DNA of 64,000 nucleotides from Paguma larvata (taxonomy: Eukaryota; Chordata; Mammalia; Carnivora; Viverridae). The stretch covers positions 55,518,960 through 55,582,959 of the forward strand of contig CM057839.1 of the NCBI GenBank assembly GCA_030068075.1, given 5' to 3'. The notes below the pieces were generated by a model, which worked only from the letters and a program-made list of their open reading frames with translations, was not told the origin of the DNA and ran no database searches. Within the stretch, counting starts at the first letter, position 1, and each line of letters opens with the position of its first letter. Both the position numbers and the translations under genes were made by a program. Below, in pieces: positions 13,216 to 26,051 of the stretch.

Positions 13216-14684
13216 CTCCTATGTTGTCCCTTCCCTGATACTGACAATGTTATTTTTTTATTTCAAATGTGTCTTGTTTTAGCATTTTCTGCTTGTCAAT
13301 CGATACCAACTTTGTGACAGCCTGGTGTGTTTATGTGCAATATAGCATAAAAAGAAGAGCCAATATAACACTGTATGTTAATTACTCCAGAATTAAAATT
13401 TGAAAGGGGAAAAAATAAAACTGAGGAGACCATTCCCCACAGAATTCCGACTTGCTGTTCCTTCAGAGTGTCTCTGCAATGATGTTTGAATAGTGAACAG
13501 CCTTGGATGACAGAGCCAACTCTTATTTGGGGCAAGAGGCTGGTTGCTTACTGCTTACATAGGATTTGGGTTTAAGCTCTGGTTCCTTTCTTGTAACGTA
13601 GTACATTGGGTGCGTTAGTGAGATGGCTTTCTGGGTAGCACACTGTAGGAATTGGGGCTCAGGCAACTAGTGTAAGAATGTTTAGATACTCTAGCTATGC
13701 AAGGAATCTCCGACCCAAGAGTTTCATATCCTCTGTCAGCATCCATAAACCTGGCAGACTAATTTGCTAGCTTTGCACGTAGAGGTAAGCCTAAGATCTC
13801 CCCTTAATTCTTCACATCTATTATTTGAATTAATTAGACTTTGCTGGAACAGAATTAATTCAAGAAATAATAACCTCAAAGAAGTTATAGGAGAGTCTAA
13901 ACTTTCTTTGTCCCTAGGTGCAAAATAACCAGAGTACAAAGTAGAATATAAAAAGGATATTTAATTGACTCAGTACTACTGCAAAGAGATGGTCAATTCC
14001 TGAGTAGCTGGTTTCCTTAGGCAATTAGAAACCTAGATGCTAGAATGGTGAGTTTAAGAGCTGATCCGTGGAAATCATTGTCATTTTTAGACATTTTCTT
14101 TGCATCTCTAAAGGCTGTGGGGATGTCTTTTCCCCAGAGAGGGATGCGCAGAGCTGCCAGAGTGGGTCATAGTCCAGCTCGATGGAGTTCCTGAAGGCTG
14201 CTGTGTGGTTGGAAATGAAATCTGTAGATGAAATAGACGCCAGAGCTCTGACAGCTTTGTATGGAGATGGAACGTTTGCATAAGGTCTTGGGAGTGAAGC
14301 CATGGCCAAGAACAAAAAAGTTTTCAGAAGATGGTGTATTGGAGAGAATCAACCCCATGACGAAAAGCAAACTCCAACTGAAGGAATTAAACTACCTAAC
14401 GCTTGCTTAAGATATTGTTCGATTTTTTTTTCCCTCTTAAATGAAGGAATTAGCACCATTGAAGGTGTAATTATACCTAGTTCTTTTGAGAGTGTACTCA
14501 CACAGGTGTAGAATATCTTAAATTCTCCATATTTGACCAAGTGGGTGTTTCATGGTCTATACCTTATTTTCATGGTTTAGAGGTACTTCCCCAAAGAAGC
14601 CTAGGGTGTCCATTTATCCTTGAAGCATCCAAAAGTGCTCCATAAACATCAACATGTACTGGCTGTTGACATATTGCCATTTCT

Positions 14685-14858
14685 TTTTTTTTTTAACGTT
14701 TACTTTTGAAAGACCCAGAGCATGAGCAGGGGAGGGGCAGAGAGAGAGAGGGAGACACAAAATCTGAAGCAGGCTCAGAGCCATCCGCATGGATCCCGAC
14801 GTGGGGCTTGAACCCACAAACCATGAAATCATGACCAACTGAGCCACCCAGGTGCCCT
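14685..14858 (-). mobile_element. CAN SINE with 24-nt internal deletion
   Basis: A reverse copy with target-site duplication gacatattgccatttct (14668-14684) and gacatactgccatttct (14859-14875), 16 of 17 matching. On its own strand the head reads 'ggctcagttggtcatgat', lacking the 24 nt normally between the two GGT triplets (the 'taagcgtccgac...caggt' part). The A and B boxes remain but sit closer together. Confidence 0.95.
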
Positions 14859-14996
14859 GACATACTGCCATTTCTGAAAATGGAAGGGTTCACTTCTATT
14901 AACAGTGCCACACAAAATTTCAATACTTAAATTTTAATGAGAGGAAAACAACTTTTTGCCAATATATTTAAACCTTGGTAACTGGTTGACTAACAA

Positions 14997-15014
14997 TAGT
15001 ATAGTATAGTATAA
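14997..15014. repeat. Short (TATAG)n microsatellite
   Basis: Three to four tatag units. Minor. Confidence 0.6.
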
Positions 15015-15282
15015 CTTGTGATAAACCTTAGGGAATATGAAGGGAAGAAAAGAAGGAAATGAGATGAAAGGAATAAAAAGTGATTAAACCAGAACATTAA
15101 AAGGACAAGCAACAGTAGAAAAGGTAAATTGGACGTAATGTACTTCTGTGCACACATGTAATTTTGTTTGTCAAAAGGACAACCTATGAGGGAAAATATT
15201 TGCTAATGCTACCTGAAAGGTTTATATCCAGAATAAGTAAAGATATCAAAAGATCAGCATCCCAATTAAAAAAGGGGCAGAG

Positions 15283-15486
15283 TTGGGACACCTGGGTTCA
15301 GTCGGTTAAGTGTGCCATTTTGGTTCAGGTCATGATACTGGGGTTCATGGTTTTGAGCCCCGCATCGGGTTCTGCACTGACAGCTAAGACCCTGGAGCTG
15401 CTTTGCATTCTGTGTCTCCCTGTCTCTCTGACCCTCCCCTCCTCGTGCTCTGTCTCTCTCTCAAAAATAAACCTTAAAATTTTTTT
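15283..15486 (+). mobile_element. CAN SINE nested in an L1
   Basis: A forward copy 'tgggacacctgggttcagtcggttaag' to 'tctctctctcaaaaataaac'. The flanks share 'aaaaaggggcagag' (15269-15282) and 'aaaaaatgggcagag' (from 15487), a target-site duplication of L1 sequence. Confidence 0.94.
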
Positions 15487-15535
15487 AAAAAATGGGCAGA
15501 GGACTTGAGGACAATTCATCAAAAAATAACCACAG

Positions 15536-15767
15536 GGTTGCCTGAGTGGCTCAGTTGGTTAAGCGTCCGACTTCGGCTCAGGTCATGATCTAATGGTCTG
15601 TGGGTTCAAGCCCCACATCAGGCTCTGTGCTGCCAGCTCGGAGCCTGGAGTCTGTTTCGGATTCTGCGTCTCCCTCTCTATCTGCCCCTCCCTCTCTATC
15701 TGCCCCTCCTCTGCTTGTACTCTGTCTCTGTCTCTCTCTCTCATAAATAAACATTTAAAAAAAAAAA
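15536..15767 (+). mobile_element. Second CAN SINE nested in the same L1
   Basis: A forward copy with a good head ('cctgagtggctcagttggttaagcgtccgacttcgg') and a CT stretch in which 'tccctctctatctgcccc' is duplicated. It ends in a poly-A. The flanks share 'aaccaca'. Confidence 0.95.
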
Positions 15768-16512
15768 CCACAAAAGCCAATAAACACATGAAACAACATC
15801 GGTCATTAGGGAAATAAAAATCAAAGCCACAATGAAATACCACTTCACCCCTATTAGTATGGCTACAATATGAAACAAGGTAACTTTGGCTGATGACATG
15901 GAAAACTGGAGCCCTTACATGTTGCTGATGGAAATATAAAGTGGTATAGTTACCATAGAAGACAGTGTAGCAGTTGCTCCAAAAGGTAAATCTAGAATTA
16001 GACCTGACATTTTACTCCTTGGTAAAGACAGAAAAGAGTGGAGGATGGGACTCCAACGGATCCTTGTATGTCAAAGTCCATTAAGGCAGTTTTCACAAAA
16101 GGTGAAAATAACCCAAATGTCTACCATGTCAAATGTCAAATCTACAGAAAATGTACATATAATAGGCTACTGAGCTAGAAGAAGGAATAGAGTTGTAAAG
16201 TGTAATGAACCTTGAAAACCTAAGTGCGAGAAGATAGACTCAAAAGGACAAATACAATTCCACTGTATGAGATGAACAGACCAATTCATAGAGAAAAAGT
16301 AGATTAGCAGTTACCAGGGGCTGGGATAGGAGGGAGTAGGGGAATAATTACCTAATGGTCAGTTTCTGCTTGGCATGGTAAGTTTGGAAATCAAAAGCAG
16401 TTATGGTTGCACAAGTTTCTGAATGTAATGCTACAAAACTAGGTACTTAATAGTGAAATGGCACCTTGGTTGTTAGAATTTTGTTTTTAAAAGTACATGC
16501 CTTTGTGATTTA

Positions 16513-16721
16513 AATTTTTTTTAACGTTTATTTATTTTTGAGAGACATAGAGACAGAGTATGAACAGGGGAAGGGCAGAGAGGGATACACAGAATCTGAA
16601 GCAGGTTCCAGGCTCTGAGCTGTCAGCACAGAGCCCGACGCGGGGCTTGAACCCACAGACCGTGAGATCATGACTCGAGTCGAAGTCGGCTGCTCGACTG
16701 ACTGAGCCACCCAGGCGCCCC
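16513..16721 (-). mobile_element. CAN SINE, well preserved
   Basis: A reverse copy with a clean head ending 'ccacccaggcgcccc' and a perfect 9-bp target-site duplication tgtgattta (16504-16512 and 16722-16730). Confidence 0.96.
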
Positions 16722-16730
16722 TGTGATTTA

Positions 16731-19700
16731 GAAACCGAAACAAAACAAAAACTTGGTCAGACTTCCTTAAATAGGAAAAAGTGAAGAAATCACTTGGACC
16801 AAAATAAATACTCCCGATGGAATTACAGTCAAGCGAAACTAAAAGTACTAAACTAAAATGTAGACAACCATAAGGACAGAATAAATGCTATTAAATGCCA
16901 ATGAATGTTCTGAATATACTTGTGGTCAAAACTGGAAACTATTGGGAAATGGCTAACAGTATGCTTTACCAACATGAGGGAACAACTTGCACCTATTAAA
17001 ATCCTAATAATAGAGCCTGTAATGGAAAAATAAACATTAATACAAGGTTATGAAAGTATTAGGATACAGAATCGCATGAAGGGTATTATCTTTGCTAAAG
17101 TACATTCTACGTGGGAGACGAATGAAATTAGTTCTAGGATTAAAATTGCTAATGTTTTCAACTTTTTTTTAAAAAAGAAAAGCTATTGCCTGACTCAATA
17201 CCTTGTTTCTGTTAGTAATGACTTATTAATTACCTGTTGGTGTTTTGAGCTCTCATTTGGAGCTAGATCAGTTATACTCAATTTTCATCTAATGATTTCT
17301 ATCTAAATTGAGCTAAAGTGAAATACAGCCAAACCAGTGGTTGAGAGATGTTAAATTGCAATTAAGCTTTACTTGAACTCTACCTAAATACTCTCCTTTA
17401 ATATCAAGACTTGAGGCTTGATTTTATAGACTGTAGGACCGTATTCCAAACTTGTCACTTCACAAGTGAGGACACGGACATAGCCCACATGCTGATCAAA
17501 GCTGGGTGGTAGCCTAGATCTCTTGGGTCTCAGTAACCGGCTTAATCCTGCCATTGCAGGTACCTACCTGGTGCTGAACTCTGGCAACGTACCATGGGCA
17601 GAGAGGCTTGGCACTGCAAGACCACTCTAAAATGTTTAACTTACTGCGATTAGCCACAACCATCATCCTTCATCTTCTCCCTTTTAACTTTTAAGGGTCT
17701 TTTACATGGTGAGAATTAATTCAACTTAGAGTAATTGGACTTTAAACTTCAAGCATGTACTAGTGTGGAAAAATCTTCCTAAAGAACTATGAAAGCGATC
17801 TGATTCAGATTTCTTACTTTATTCTGGTTAAAAATATGTTAAAAACCAATAAACAGGTCAATTTTGATGTGCAAAATCAAGGGAAATCAATCCTAAGATC
17901 CCATCTCCTCTTATGATTGCTCTCTACTCAGTTTTACTTGAAACTGGATCTAGGCTAAAAAAACAAAAATCCCTCTAGATTCATTAGTTTTCACCTGGTC
18001 TAATTGTGTCTATCCTGTTGTTTCAGGCTGTTGAACCACTGATGGGGTTGCTAAGTAAGCGATTGTCTTCTCTGCCTTTGATCGTTATGGAGAAAGAAAA
18101 GCAAATCAATCTGAAGCTATGCTATTTAGCATTACTCTTTCAATAGGGTCTATAAATTAGTCACCCAAGAACCATCCCCATCTGAAAACAATTATGAAGA
18201 GTTCACACACTTTCCAGGTAGGGGAACAGATAGGAGTTGCAGGTAAGACGGTCCTTTGGTCAGGCTAGTAAGAGGATTCAGTGCTCTCCTCTGTATCTTG
18301 ACATCTAACTTGCTCTGAGCATGATTCTGAAGGTTGAATGGAGACCTAGAAATAGAATTCTCTGCTATAGTAACAAAAGTATCTTTGTTCAGAGACTTGC
18401 TGACAATTCTAGGTATTGAAACTCAAGAGAAGAAAATGGAATTACAGAGTCAGAGAGGATTATCAAAATGTAATTTAATTCTAGACAAATCCCACGTAAG
18501 ACTGAAGATTTTCTAAATTATTTCAAAAGGACTCCAGGGAAATTAGTTGTCTTAGTTGTATTTTATGTCATAAATTCTGGTAATATTACTGATGGGTAGT
18601 GATAGCTTTCAAATATCATGATCTTTCTTTAGATGTGAGAAGGTACCTTATTACCTTGACCAATTTGAAATGAAAACTGAGGAAATCCAGACTGGTCAGT
18701 TATGCAATTAGTGACTGTCTACTGTATTAGTGTTGAAGAACACAAGACTGGACTCCACCCACCGCCCTTAAGTTAAAAGCCTGGTATGTTCTCCATGGTT
18801 GAACAGCTGTGTCCTACTAGTGGAAGTGATTACCTGGTTCCTTACTAATATGTACAGAAAACTCCTACTTCACAGACACGAAGGAAGTTCTCATCCAAGG
18901 GTGGAAATGATCTTCAGTTACGGGTTGTCATTTTTGTTTCCAATGGTTTCAGAAACTGGTTTGAGAAAGGTTACTAGGGATGCTCAAAGAAATACTTCAC
19001 TTTCACAATTCAGTCATCATCTTTGAGTCTGTTTTCTCTAACACACTAAACGTTTTGCTAAACTATAAAATACCTCAAAATATGCAGATGAGCAAGCAGT
19101 GGCTATGACAGTTCATGGAGAAAACAGCTGGGTGGGGGGTGGGCATTTCTGAACACCATACTCAGAATCTGAAAGTTTTCCATTCCCTGGAGGAACATTA
19201 CCGATTCACACTGTTCTGTGACTGCTCTCAATTTTATGAGAAATGTAAACAGTCAAAAATGAAACCTCATTAATAACTATTTTTTGCTTCACTTAATAAG
19301 GCTCTCTCCTGCTGAGTTTAAAGCACCAAGTTATTGAAAAGACAGAAGTGTGACTTTTAGCTTTTGCCTGAAGTAAGTGTAATTCTCATGGTGAGTCTCT
19401 GATTCTTCTATGACCATTCTTGCCAAACCTGTTTCTATGGGAACAGCCTTAAATCTGAATACTAAAAAGCTACTGAAAAGATGTGTATCCAAATCTTCAT
19501 TTGCTCTACTTGACCGACTCAGGTCCTATATGAGAAACAGCTGGAATACGTGGACATTACTTTAAAGATTTGTTATCAGGGAAAAACTACAAGGTCCTCT
19601 CAAGAAACCCTATTTCTCTCCCTCCTTTTACTTCCCTATCCATTCTTCCAGGTCTTATTCCATCCTTACCTAGTTTATTTACTCAATTCTTTCAAACTAA

Positions 19701-21778
19701 ATGGTTGCGCTCTTCTATATGGCTAAATACACTCTGCCTTTGTCTCCTAAGTGTTTGATTTCTTGATAAATGGTTTTAGGAGACCAATTGAAAGAGAAAT
19801 CAGGACTTGAGGTATATGTGGGGAGCATGCATGTTAAGACAGAATGATAGGGCAGGCTTGGTGACTTTTCATCACGAGCATCCAAAAGGTAATGGCTCAA
19901 TGTACATGTAAGAATGATGATGCCTGAATAGAGTGGTGGGAGCCACAACAGAATGCTAGTACGAATGTACAGGAAGGTGTACTGGGAGCTTAGGGTGGCT
20001 GGGAAATGTAAGAGGATCCTCTCCTTTCTCCCTGAGTAGAGAAACCACAGGTACATGGTTTATGGCACAACATGGGCATTTACAAAGGGGTTCATTAGCC
20101 TGTGCCTAAGACAGACACCATGACCAGTGGGCCAAAAAAGACAACCAATGAGCATCAACTTTCTTCCAGACAGTCTGGAGTATCTTTCATTGGATGAAGT
20201 GAAGTTTTAAACGAAATTTTTGTATCAGAAGCAAAAAGCACCCCTGAGTAACAGACCTTGGGTTCCTATATCCTGGGTGGTTTCCAAAATTCCTGTATCA
20301 AATGTGAAAACTAGGTGGTGTCCTTAAATGTGGTAGGAGTTGGTCATGTGTTTACCAACTGTGTGTAACCTGTGTGTATGGTTCCTCATATAAACCTTCA
20401 CAGCGGTTCTTCTGGGATTTAGTAAAGGAAATGAGGAATGTTTTGAAGGAGAGATTAATCTAGCCTTTTATATGTTTAATTCAACAGATAAGGAATGAGA
20501 AATTTTTGAAATCAGATAAGACCCAGACGTGTGTCTGAACAATCCTAAAATTCCTTTCACTGATGAAACAAAACTGCATAGGTCACACTGGAATAACCCA
20601 TGGAAAGAATGTGCTCTCATTAGTAATTCACCAATGATGGAGGACAGCAGATGGGATTTGATTTAGAAAACACAGAACTTGAAGAAAGGGCCAAAGCCAG
20701 AGCAACTGCAGCGAAGGTCAGCAGGTTTTGGAAGGAATCCAAAGTGCAGAATCCAAGGATGTACAGACAAAAGGGGACTGAGGAGCATTCTCAAAGGGCC
20801 GAACTCTGAGGGATCTTTGCTTGGCACTACTCACTCATTCCTCTCCTGCTCGTCTTCTGCATTGAACAGTAAGGGTGAGGTTCGAGGATACCACACTGGG
20901 TGCTGGTCAGGAAAGGCAGAAGGGACGAAGGTGACTTTGTATTCTCTGTAGTCTGCACTGCTTGCCTCTTACATTGAAAAGGTATTTGCGTATTCCTTGA
21001 GTATATTATTAAAGTCTTCCAGATGCGGGATATCTGAAAGGTTTTGGTGACCTTGGAAATACTAAAAAGGAGGGCAACCAAAGCTGGATGGTGCTTTGAG
21101 GGTGAACAATGTGACAAGATGGAGCAAGCAAGGGTAGAATCTTTAAGCAGTTAAATCAGAGAGGAGGAGGAGTTGAAGATACTTTGGGGAGGACAGGAAG
21201 TAAAGACAAAGTACAGAAGAACATGGAAGGTCCTAGAATGCCTATTTGGAAACTGGAAATGGGAGGTGTAAGTAGGGAAAGAGGAATTAGGCTTGATGGC
21301 CTTCTCTTAGAGAAGGGGATAAAGTCCTCTGCTTGGAGAGTGTGACTGTCTGAGGTTGAGAAAACTTAAATAGGAAAACACTTGAAAGATCAACTACGGA
21401 CAAACCAAAGGACTGTCCACAATGAGGGTCCCAGCAAAGTTGGAAAGCAGGACTCTATGGCACCATGCAGCTCAGTGGGCTACTTTCTCCAACAGCTCTT
21501 GGTCACATGGGTGCAGCAACAGTAAGGGCTAGTGGTCTGAGTGATCCAGGGTTGGAGTTTTGTTAGGCCAATAAAGAAGCAGGTACTAGGACAAGAAGGG
21601 TGCTGGTGATAACCTATCAATCAGATGATGTACCATCATTTGTGATTTGAGGGTTCCTACTATCTAGCCCACAAGGGACAGCTAGATGTGGAGAAAATAA
21701 AATCCTCTACAACCTGTGGTTTCCTACCACAGCCCATGGGCAGGAAGGGATAGTATATGGATACTAGTCCTCTGCCTT
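16731..21778. other. 5 kb of intron without recognisable repeats or genes
   Basis: The largest open frame (20056-19715, minus, 113 codons) has no known domain. 17430-17530 has a faint MIR flavour. No young repeat is inserted. Confidence 0.5.
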
Positions 21779-21791
21779 AAATGGCCAGAAG

Positions 21792-21957
21792 TGGGACACT
21801 TGAGTGGCTCAGTCAGTGGAACGGCTTTTGGTTTCAGCTCAGGATCTTACAAGTCAGGAGATCAAGCCCCGTGTTGGCCTCCATGCTTGTATGCCAACCT
21901 CTCTATGCCTACTCCCACTTCATGCATATGTACTCTCTCTTGAAATAAAACATTAAA
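21792..21957 (+). mobile_element. CAN SINE, old and shortened
   Basis: A forward copy, diverged ('gggacacttgagtggctcagtcagtgg', 'gagatcaagccccgtg', 'ctctctcttgaaataaaac'). Target-site duplication aaatggccagaag (21779-21791) and aaatggtcagaag (21958-21970), 12 of 13. Confidence 0.88.
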
Positions 21958-21970
21958 AAATGGTCAGAAG

Positions 21971-23399
21971 CAACAAGTCTGAGCCCTGTACCTCCTTTCA
22001 TTCCTCATTTTCCTCGAGAGAATGATCAAAAGAGCAAGAAAGTCGATAAAACAGGCCAAAGCAGCACACTGACAGAGTGTAAGCCCTTCTTCTTTATCAC
22101 CAAAATCACTTGTTAATTTTTCTCACCAGTTTCCAGTAACCCTGGAAAGTATACCCTGGAGAGTATATACTAAGTGCTGTTTTATTGAGCATATTGTCCC
22201 ATAGCTATGGCTGAGTCTGCCATGCAGGAAGAAGTCAGCTGTCAGTCTGGCAGGTTTTGAGTTGTGTTGGGCCGTTAAACAGCTTCTTCTCCATGGGCAA
22301 GCATCCTAGAGGACAACCAAGGACATGTCCTCCAAAAGCCTAGCTTTGCTGTGATGTTTCTAAATATGAGAAGCTCTGGTCAGCAGGGAAGAGGTTCCTA
22401 AATTCTGCACCCATGGGCAGAAAAGGAAAGGACTGTGGCACTCGGGACAAGAAAAGGTGGGTTGAGTGGGTAGAGGCCCTGTGGTGCCTTTGTTTAAGGG
22501 TAGTGACAGCATGGCTGGCCACTTGGCAGCTTGTCTGGTACTGTGCTACTCTTGGGAAGGACAGCAGTCTGTGTATGGCTGTGAGCATCCCTATTCCTGG
22601 AAACTGGCCTACTCACCTGCAGGCTGAGGTGGTGCCCAGAGCTCCTGGATGAGACAATGTAGTATGGCAGAGGCAAAAAAAATAAAAAGTGGGGGTTGGG
22701 TTGCGGGGGAGGAATTTCTCTTCACCCAGGAGATAAAATAACTACAGAAACTAAGGGGAAGGAAGAATTAGATTATTTCTTCAGGTTTGCCTTTGTGTCC
22801 TGGGAGGTGCTAGCCTACACTGTGATCTCCCAGTGGTGGGGGAAAGAACAGGTAACCCATTTGCTTCTTGTCCTGGTTGCTTGATGAGTCTCTGGACTTC
22901 ACTTCCTAGGCTGAATCTTGGCAATAAAAGAGTTGGGCATCAACCTGTCCGGTCCCAGAGGAGTGAATCCTAGCTGGACCCCTCAGATACTTGGTTTCAG
23001 GCAGTAGAGCTGGGAATTAGCCCCAGCATAAAAGCCAGCACAACACTGGTGTTGAACTCATTCAGTTAATTCAATTTGTATTTCGCAACTATTTTTTTTT
23101 TTCCTGGAAGATAGGATAGGATAGAAAAATGAAGCATAGTTCACTATTGTTCCTCTTCCCCTATATGTGCATACGGCTTTTTAAAATACCAAATGCTAAA
23201 ATCTTAGGTAGTTATATTTGTTTATATACATTCAGGTCATTCCATATAGAATTGGAGTCTGCTTACAAAAACACAGAAATGGAAAAGACCAAAAGGTACA
23301 CAAGAATACCACCCAAAAGTTGCAGAAAGTTGATTGTTAAAGTTAAATGCAATTTCAATAAGACAATTTTCTTTTTCTGGAGCTAGATGTGATTTCTAA
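21971..23399. other. Intronic, nothing recognised
   Basis: No exon, SINE or LTR seen. A small (GATAG)n run lies near 23110-23125. Confidence 0.45.
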
Positions 23400-23720
23400 A
23401 ATTCAAAGGAAGTGAAAATGCTCATGGAAAGTTGGAAAGAGTGAGGGAGTTGATCTAAGATAATAAATGCTCTTAGGTATTCACAGCCCAAAGTATGCTT
23501 TGGGTAAAAGGATAAACTGTTGGACAAAACACGTCCAGAAATAAACCCAAATACATACATGGGAACTCAAATTACAGTAAAGTGGCATATCAAATCAGGG
23601 AAAATAAATGGCATGAGTAGTGGTGTAGAAAGAATAAAATTACAGGTTAAGTTCTAAATAGCTCAAAGACTTAATATAAAATAAATAAAAGTAATGAAGA
23701 TATTTTTATAACTTTGTAGT
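23400..23720 (+). mobile_element. Old L1 ORF2 fragment
   Basis: 'ccagaaataaacccaaatacatacatgggaactcaaattacagtaaagtggcatatcaaatcagggaaaa' follows a conserved C-terminal L1 ORF2 segment. No usable frame. Confidence 0.5.
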
Positions 23721-23989
23721 GAGAAAGGCAATTTAGTAACTCAAACTTGAGAAGACTTGAAGAAAAGAACATCCATTAAAACCATGTGAAAACAAAAATT
23801 CCTATGGAAAAAACTACCCATATCAAGGGACCAGTAGTAATGCATTGGGAAGACCTAGATAAATCATGAAAAGAGACAAAGCTAATCTCGGTAACTTGTT
23901 AGGGGAACCTCCCCCAAGAACCTTACAGAAAGGTTTACGTGTTGTAACACTTAAGACACAAACACTATATTTATTCGATCGCTAAATGT

Positions 23990-24125
23990 CATGACATAGG
24001 TACTATTATTGACATTTTGGGGGAACCTAAGGTCCAGAGAGGTTGGTAGACTTGCCCTGTCACAAAGATTAGGAGCGACAGAGTTAGTGAGACTCCAGAC
24101 TTGAACCTTATAACCCAGATATGAC
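23990..24125 (-). mobile_element. MIR SINE fossil
   Basis: The reverse complement of the MIR core: 'ataggtactattattgacatttt', 'ctaaggtccagagaggttggtagacttgccctgtcacaaag', 'cagagttagtgagactccagacttgaacc'. This order and spacing are typical of MIR. Confidence 0.65.
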
Positions 24126-24224
24126 CAAGCAACCATACAAAACAGGATAAAAATTTTTCTAAAGAAGCCCAAAACCCTATGTAAATTAAATCTATACCAA
24201 GATGATATTTGTCACTGTTCCTCA

Positions 24225-24292
24225 AAGTTTTTGTTTTTGTTTTTGTTTTTTTGGTTTTTTTTTTGTTTTTTTTTGTTTTTTGTTTTTTAATA
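24225..24292. repeat. T-rich (GTTTTT)n-like tract
   Basis: Runs of five to ten T separated by single or double G. Prone to slippage and to alignment errors. Confidence 0.85.
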
Positions 24293-26039
24293 AATCTGCA
24301 CTAAGAAGGTAAATTTTTGACCTGCTTGAAGGCAAGAGGTTGTACGTAGTGGCTGAGGCATTTCATTGAGGATACATGCATGGTGTCAGTTTGTGAAACA
24401 ACAGGTTCTGAGTAAGTGACATAGCTTGCTTTTTCTCCTATTCTAAAAGTAGTAATGTAGAGAATACGTAGGCATAGCCTTGAGGAGGGAGGGAAAAAAA
24501 ACCTTTCTATGTGGACCCATGATACTAAAAACTTACTCCGTAAGCTGCAAATAGATTTCTGAAATGCAAGAAAAAATTTAAATTGGTGTCTTTGCCTGTC
24601 ATAAGAATGACTGTGAAAAATAGTCGTTTCCACTTGTTCTATCTAATCTATACCTTTACTTGAAGGTCTTTATAAAGACAGTCGGGGAATAAAGTATTTT
24701 CTCAACTTGCATGATATTAGCAAGGCAATTGTTGAGGAGAAACGGTTTGCTTATTGTATATATTGTAATGAAGTCATGGTTGCTTCGGATCATGGGAATT
24801 GGGTTTATGAAAAGATGACGACATCCAAAGAACCCTAGGGTCGCTCTTAATCTAATGCGTCAATCTTTTCTGTCATCAATTCTTTACTCAAAGAGGCTCA
24901 CAAATAGAAAGTGCAATTGATTTGTAATTACGTTCATTTCCCTCAGAATTGGATGAAAGCCTTGGCAACGGTAAAATGACCAAGCTGGTAGCAGTAAGCA
25001 GGGGAGGCAGCAGCAAATCTCAGAAATGCCAAGCGCAGGAAAACTCGAGCTATCAGGCTGTGGTTTCAAGGTTTGCCGTATGTTAGATTCGAGCAAACTT
25101 GGAAGGTCAGCCACCCTCTTCATGAAGCCTCTCCCACACCACAGATATGTTTCATTCTTGATCACCATAACAATATTTGGGACAAAACCATAGAGAAGAA
25201 TTCAACGGAAAACCTAACAATCGTGCCTTTTTTTCCCCTCATTTCATCTTCTTGATAAGTGTGAAGTCCTCAGATTCTCCCCCACTAGATCTCCATAAAT
25301 CCAAGAATGGGCTCAGATACTCCATATCACGATGAAATCTTGCTTTTTTTCCACTTAGAATCATAGACATCTTTCTAGTTGAATATCCAGTAACCCCAGC
25401 TCAATGTTCTTAGAATCTCTAAGATGTTCTCTGTAATGAGGTTAAAAACAACACGATGAACCATAATCCAACCTTCTTACTCTTCTACGACTTCCCAAGA
25501 TTGCTTCACCTCTAATATAGTAGGCATAGGTTCTTAAATCTACTTGGGTTTTTCCATAGAACAGGTTATCTGAAGTACGTTAAATTCTAATAACTTTGGC
25601 TAGACTGTCAAAGAAGAATTCATATTCGCACAAGAAGCATGAGCATACATGGAAACACCTAGTGTGGTGCCCTACTCACTTTAATTTTGCCAGTGAGACA
25701 GGTGAAAGCGGTGATGTGTTGTTGTAAGTTACATTTCCATGACTGTTACGGAAGCTCAGCATTTTCCAGTCAATTTATTGTCCATTTTGTTCCCCAGCAT
25801 TTATGGTCCATTTTGTGTTTCTGTTCTTTCTATTTTTGCTATTTTTTTAGGTTTTTGTTTTTTTTTTAAATCAAAACGTAGATACTTTCAATATGTTAGC
25901 AATGTCAACCCTTGGTGTCCTCATACAGAAAGTTTTGACTGTTTATATTGATTTTTAGCCAAACATTTTTTTTTCTCACGTAGTCAGCTATGTCTAGATC
26001 TTTGTACTTTGTGTGTTTTTTACTTAAGCTATTGTACTT
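24293..26039. other. Intronic, nothing recognised
   Basis: Unique-looking sequence. A T-rich run lies at 25855-25868. Confidence 0.45.
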
Positions 26040-26051
26040 ACTAAGTTACTT

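Larger units (their letters stand above)
9163..14667. other. Intronic, mostly unique sequence
   Basis: Apart from the short repeats listed (9540, 11730, 12700, 13095) nothing is recognised. There are no splice-flanked reading frames that resemble a gene. Confidence 0.5.
15165..16503 (+). mobile_element. Old L1 3' part, split by two SINEs
   Basis: Pieces at 15165-15282, 15487-15535 and 15768-16503 run through the C-terminal part of L1 ORF2 ('gggaaaatatttgctaatgctacc', 'gggcagaggacttgagg', 'aaataaaaatcaaagccacaatgaaataccac', 'aataacccaaatgtctacc') into a 3' UTR ('gcagttaccaggggctggg', 'atggttgcacaa'). Frames are broken throughout. Confidence 0.78.

Noticed and set aside
19715..20056. 113-codon minus-strand frame in the long intron
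   Set aside because: Hydrophobic but without any known domain, and no exon-like boundaries.
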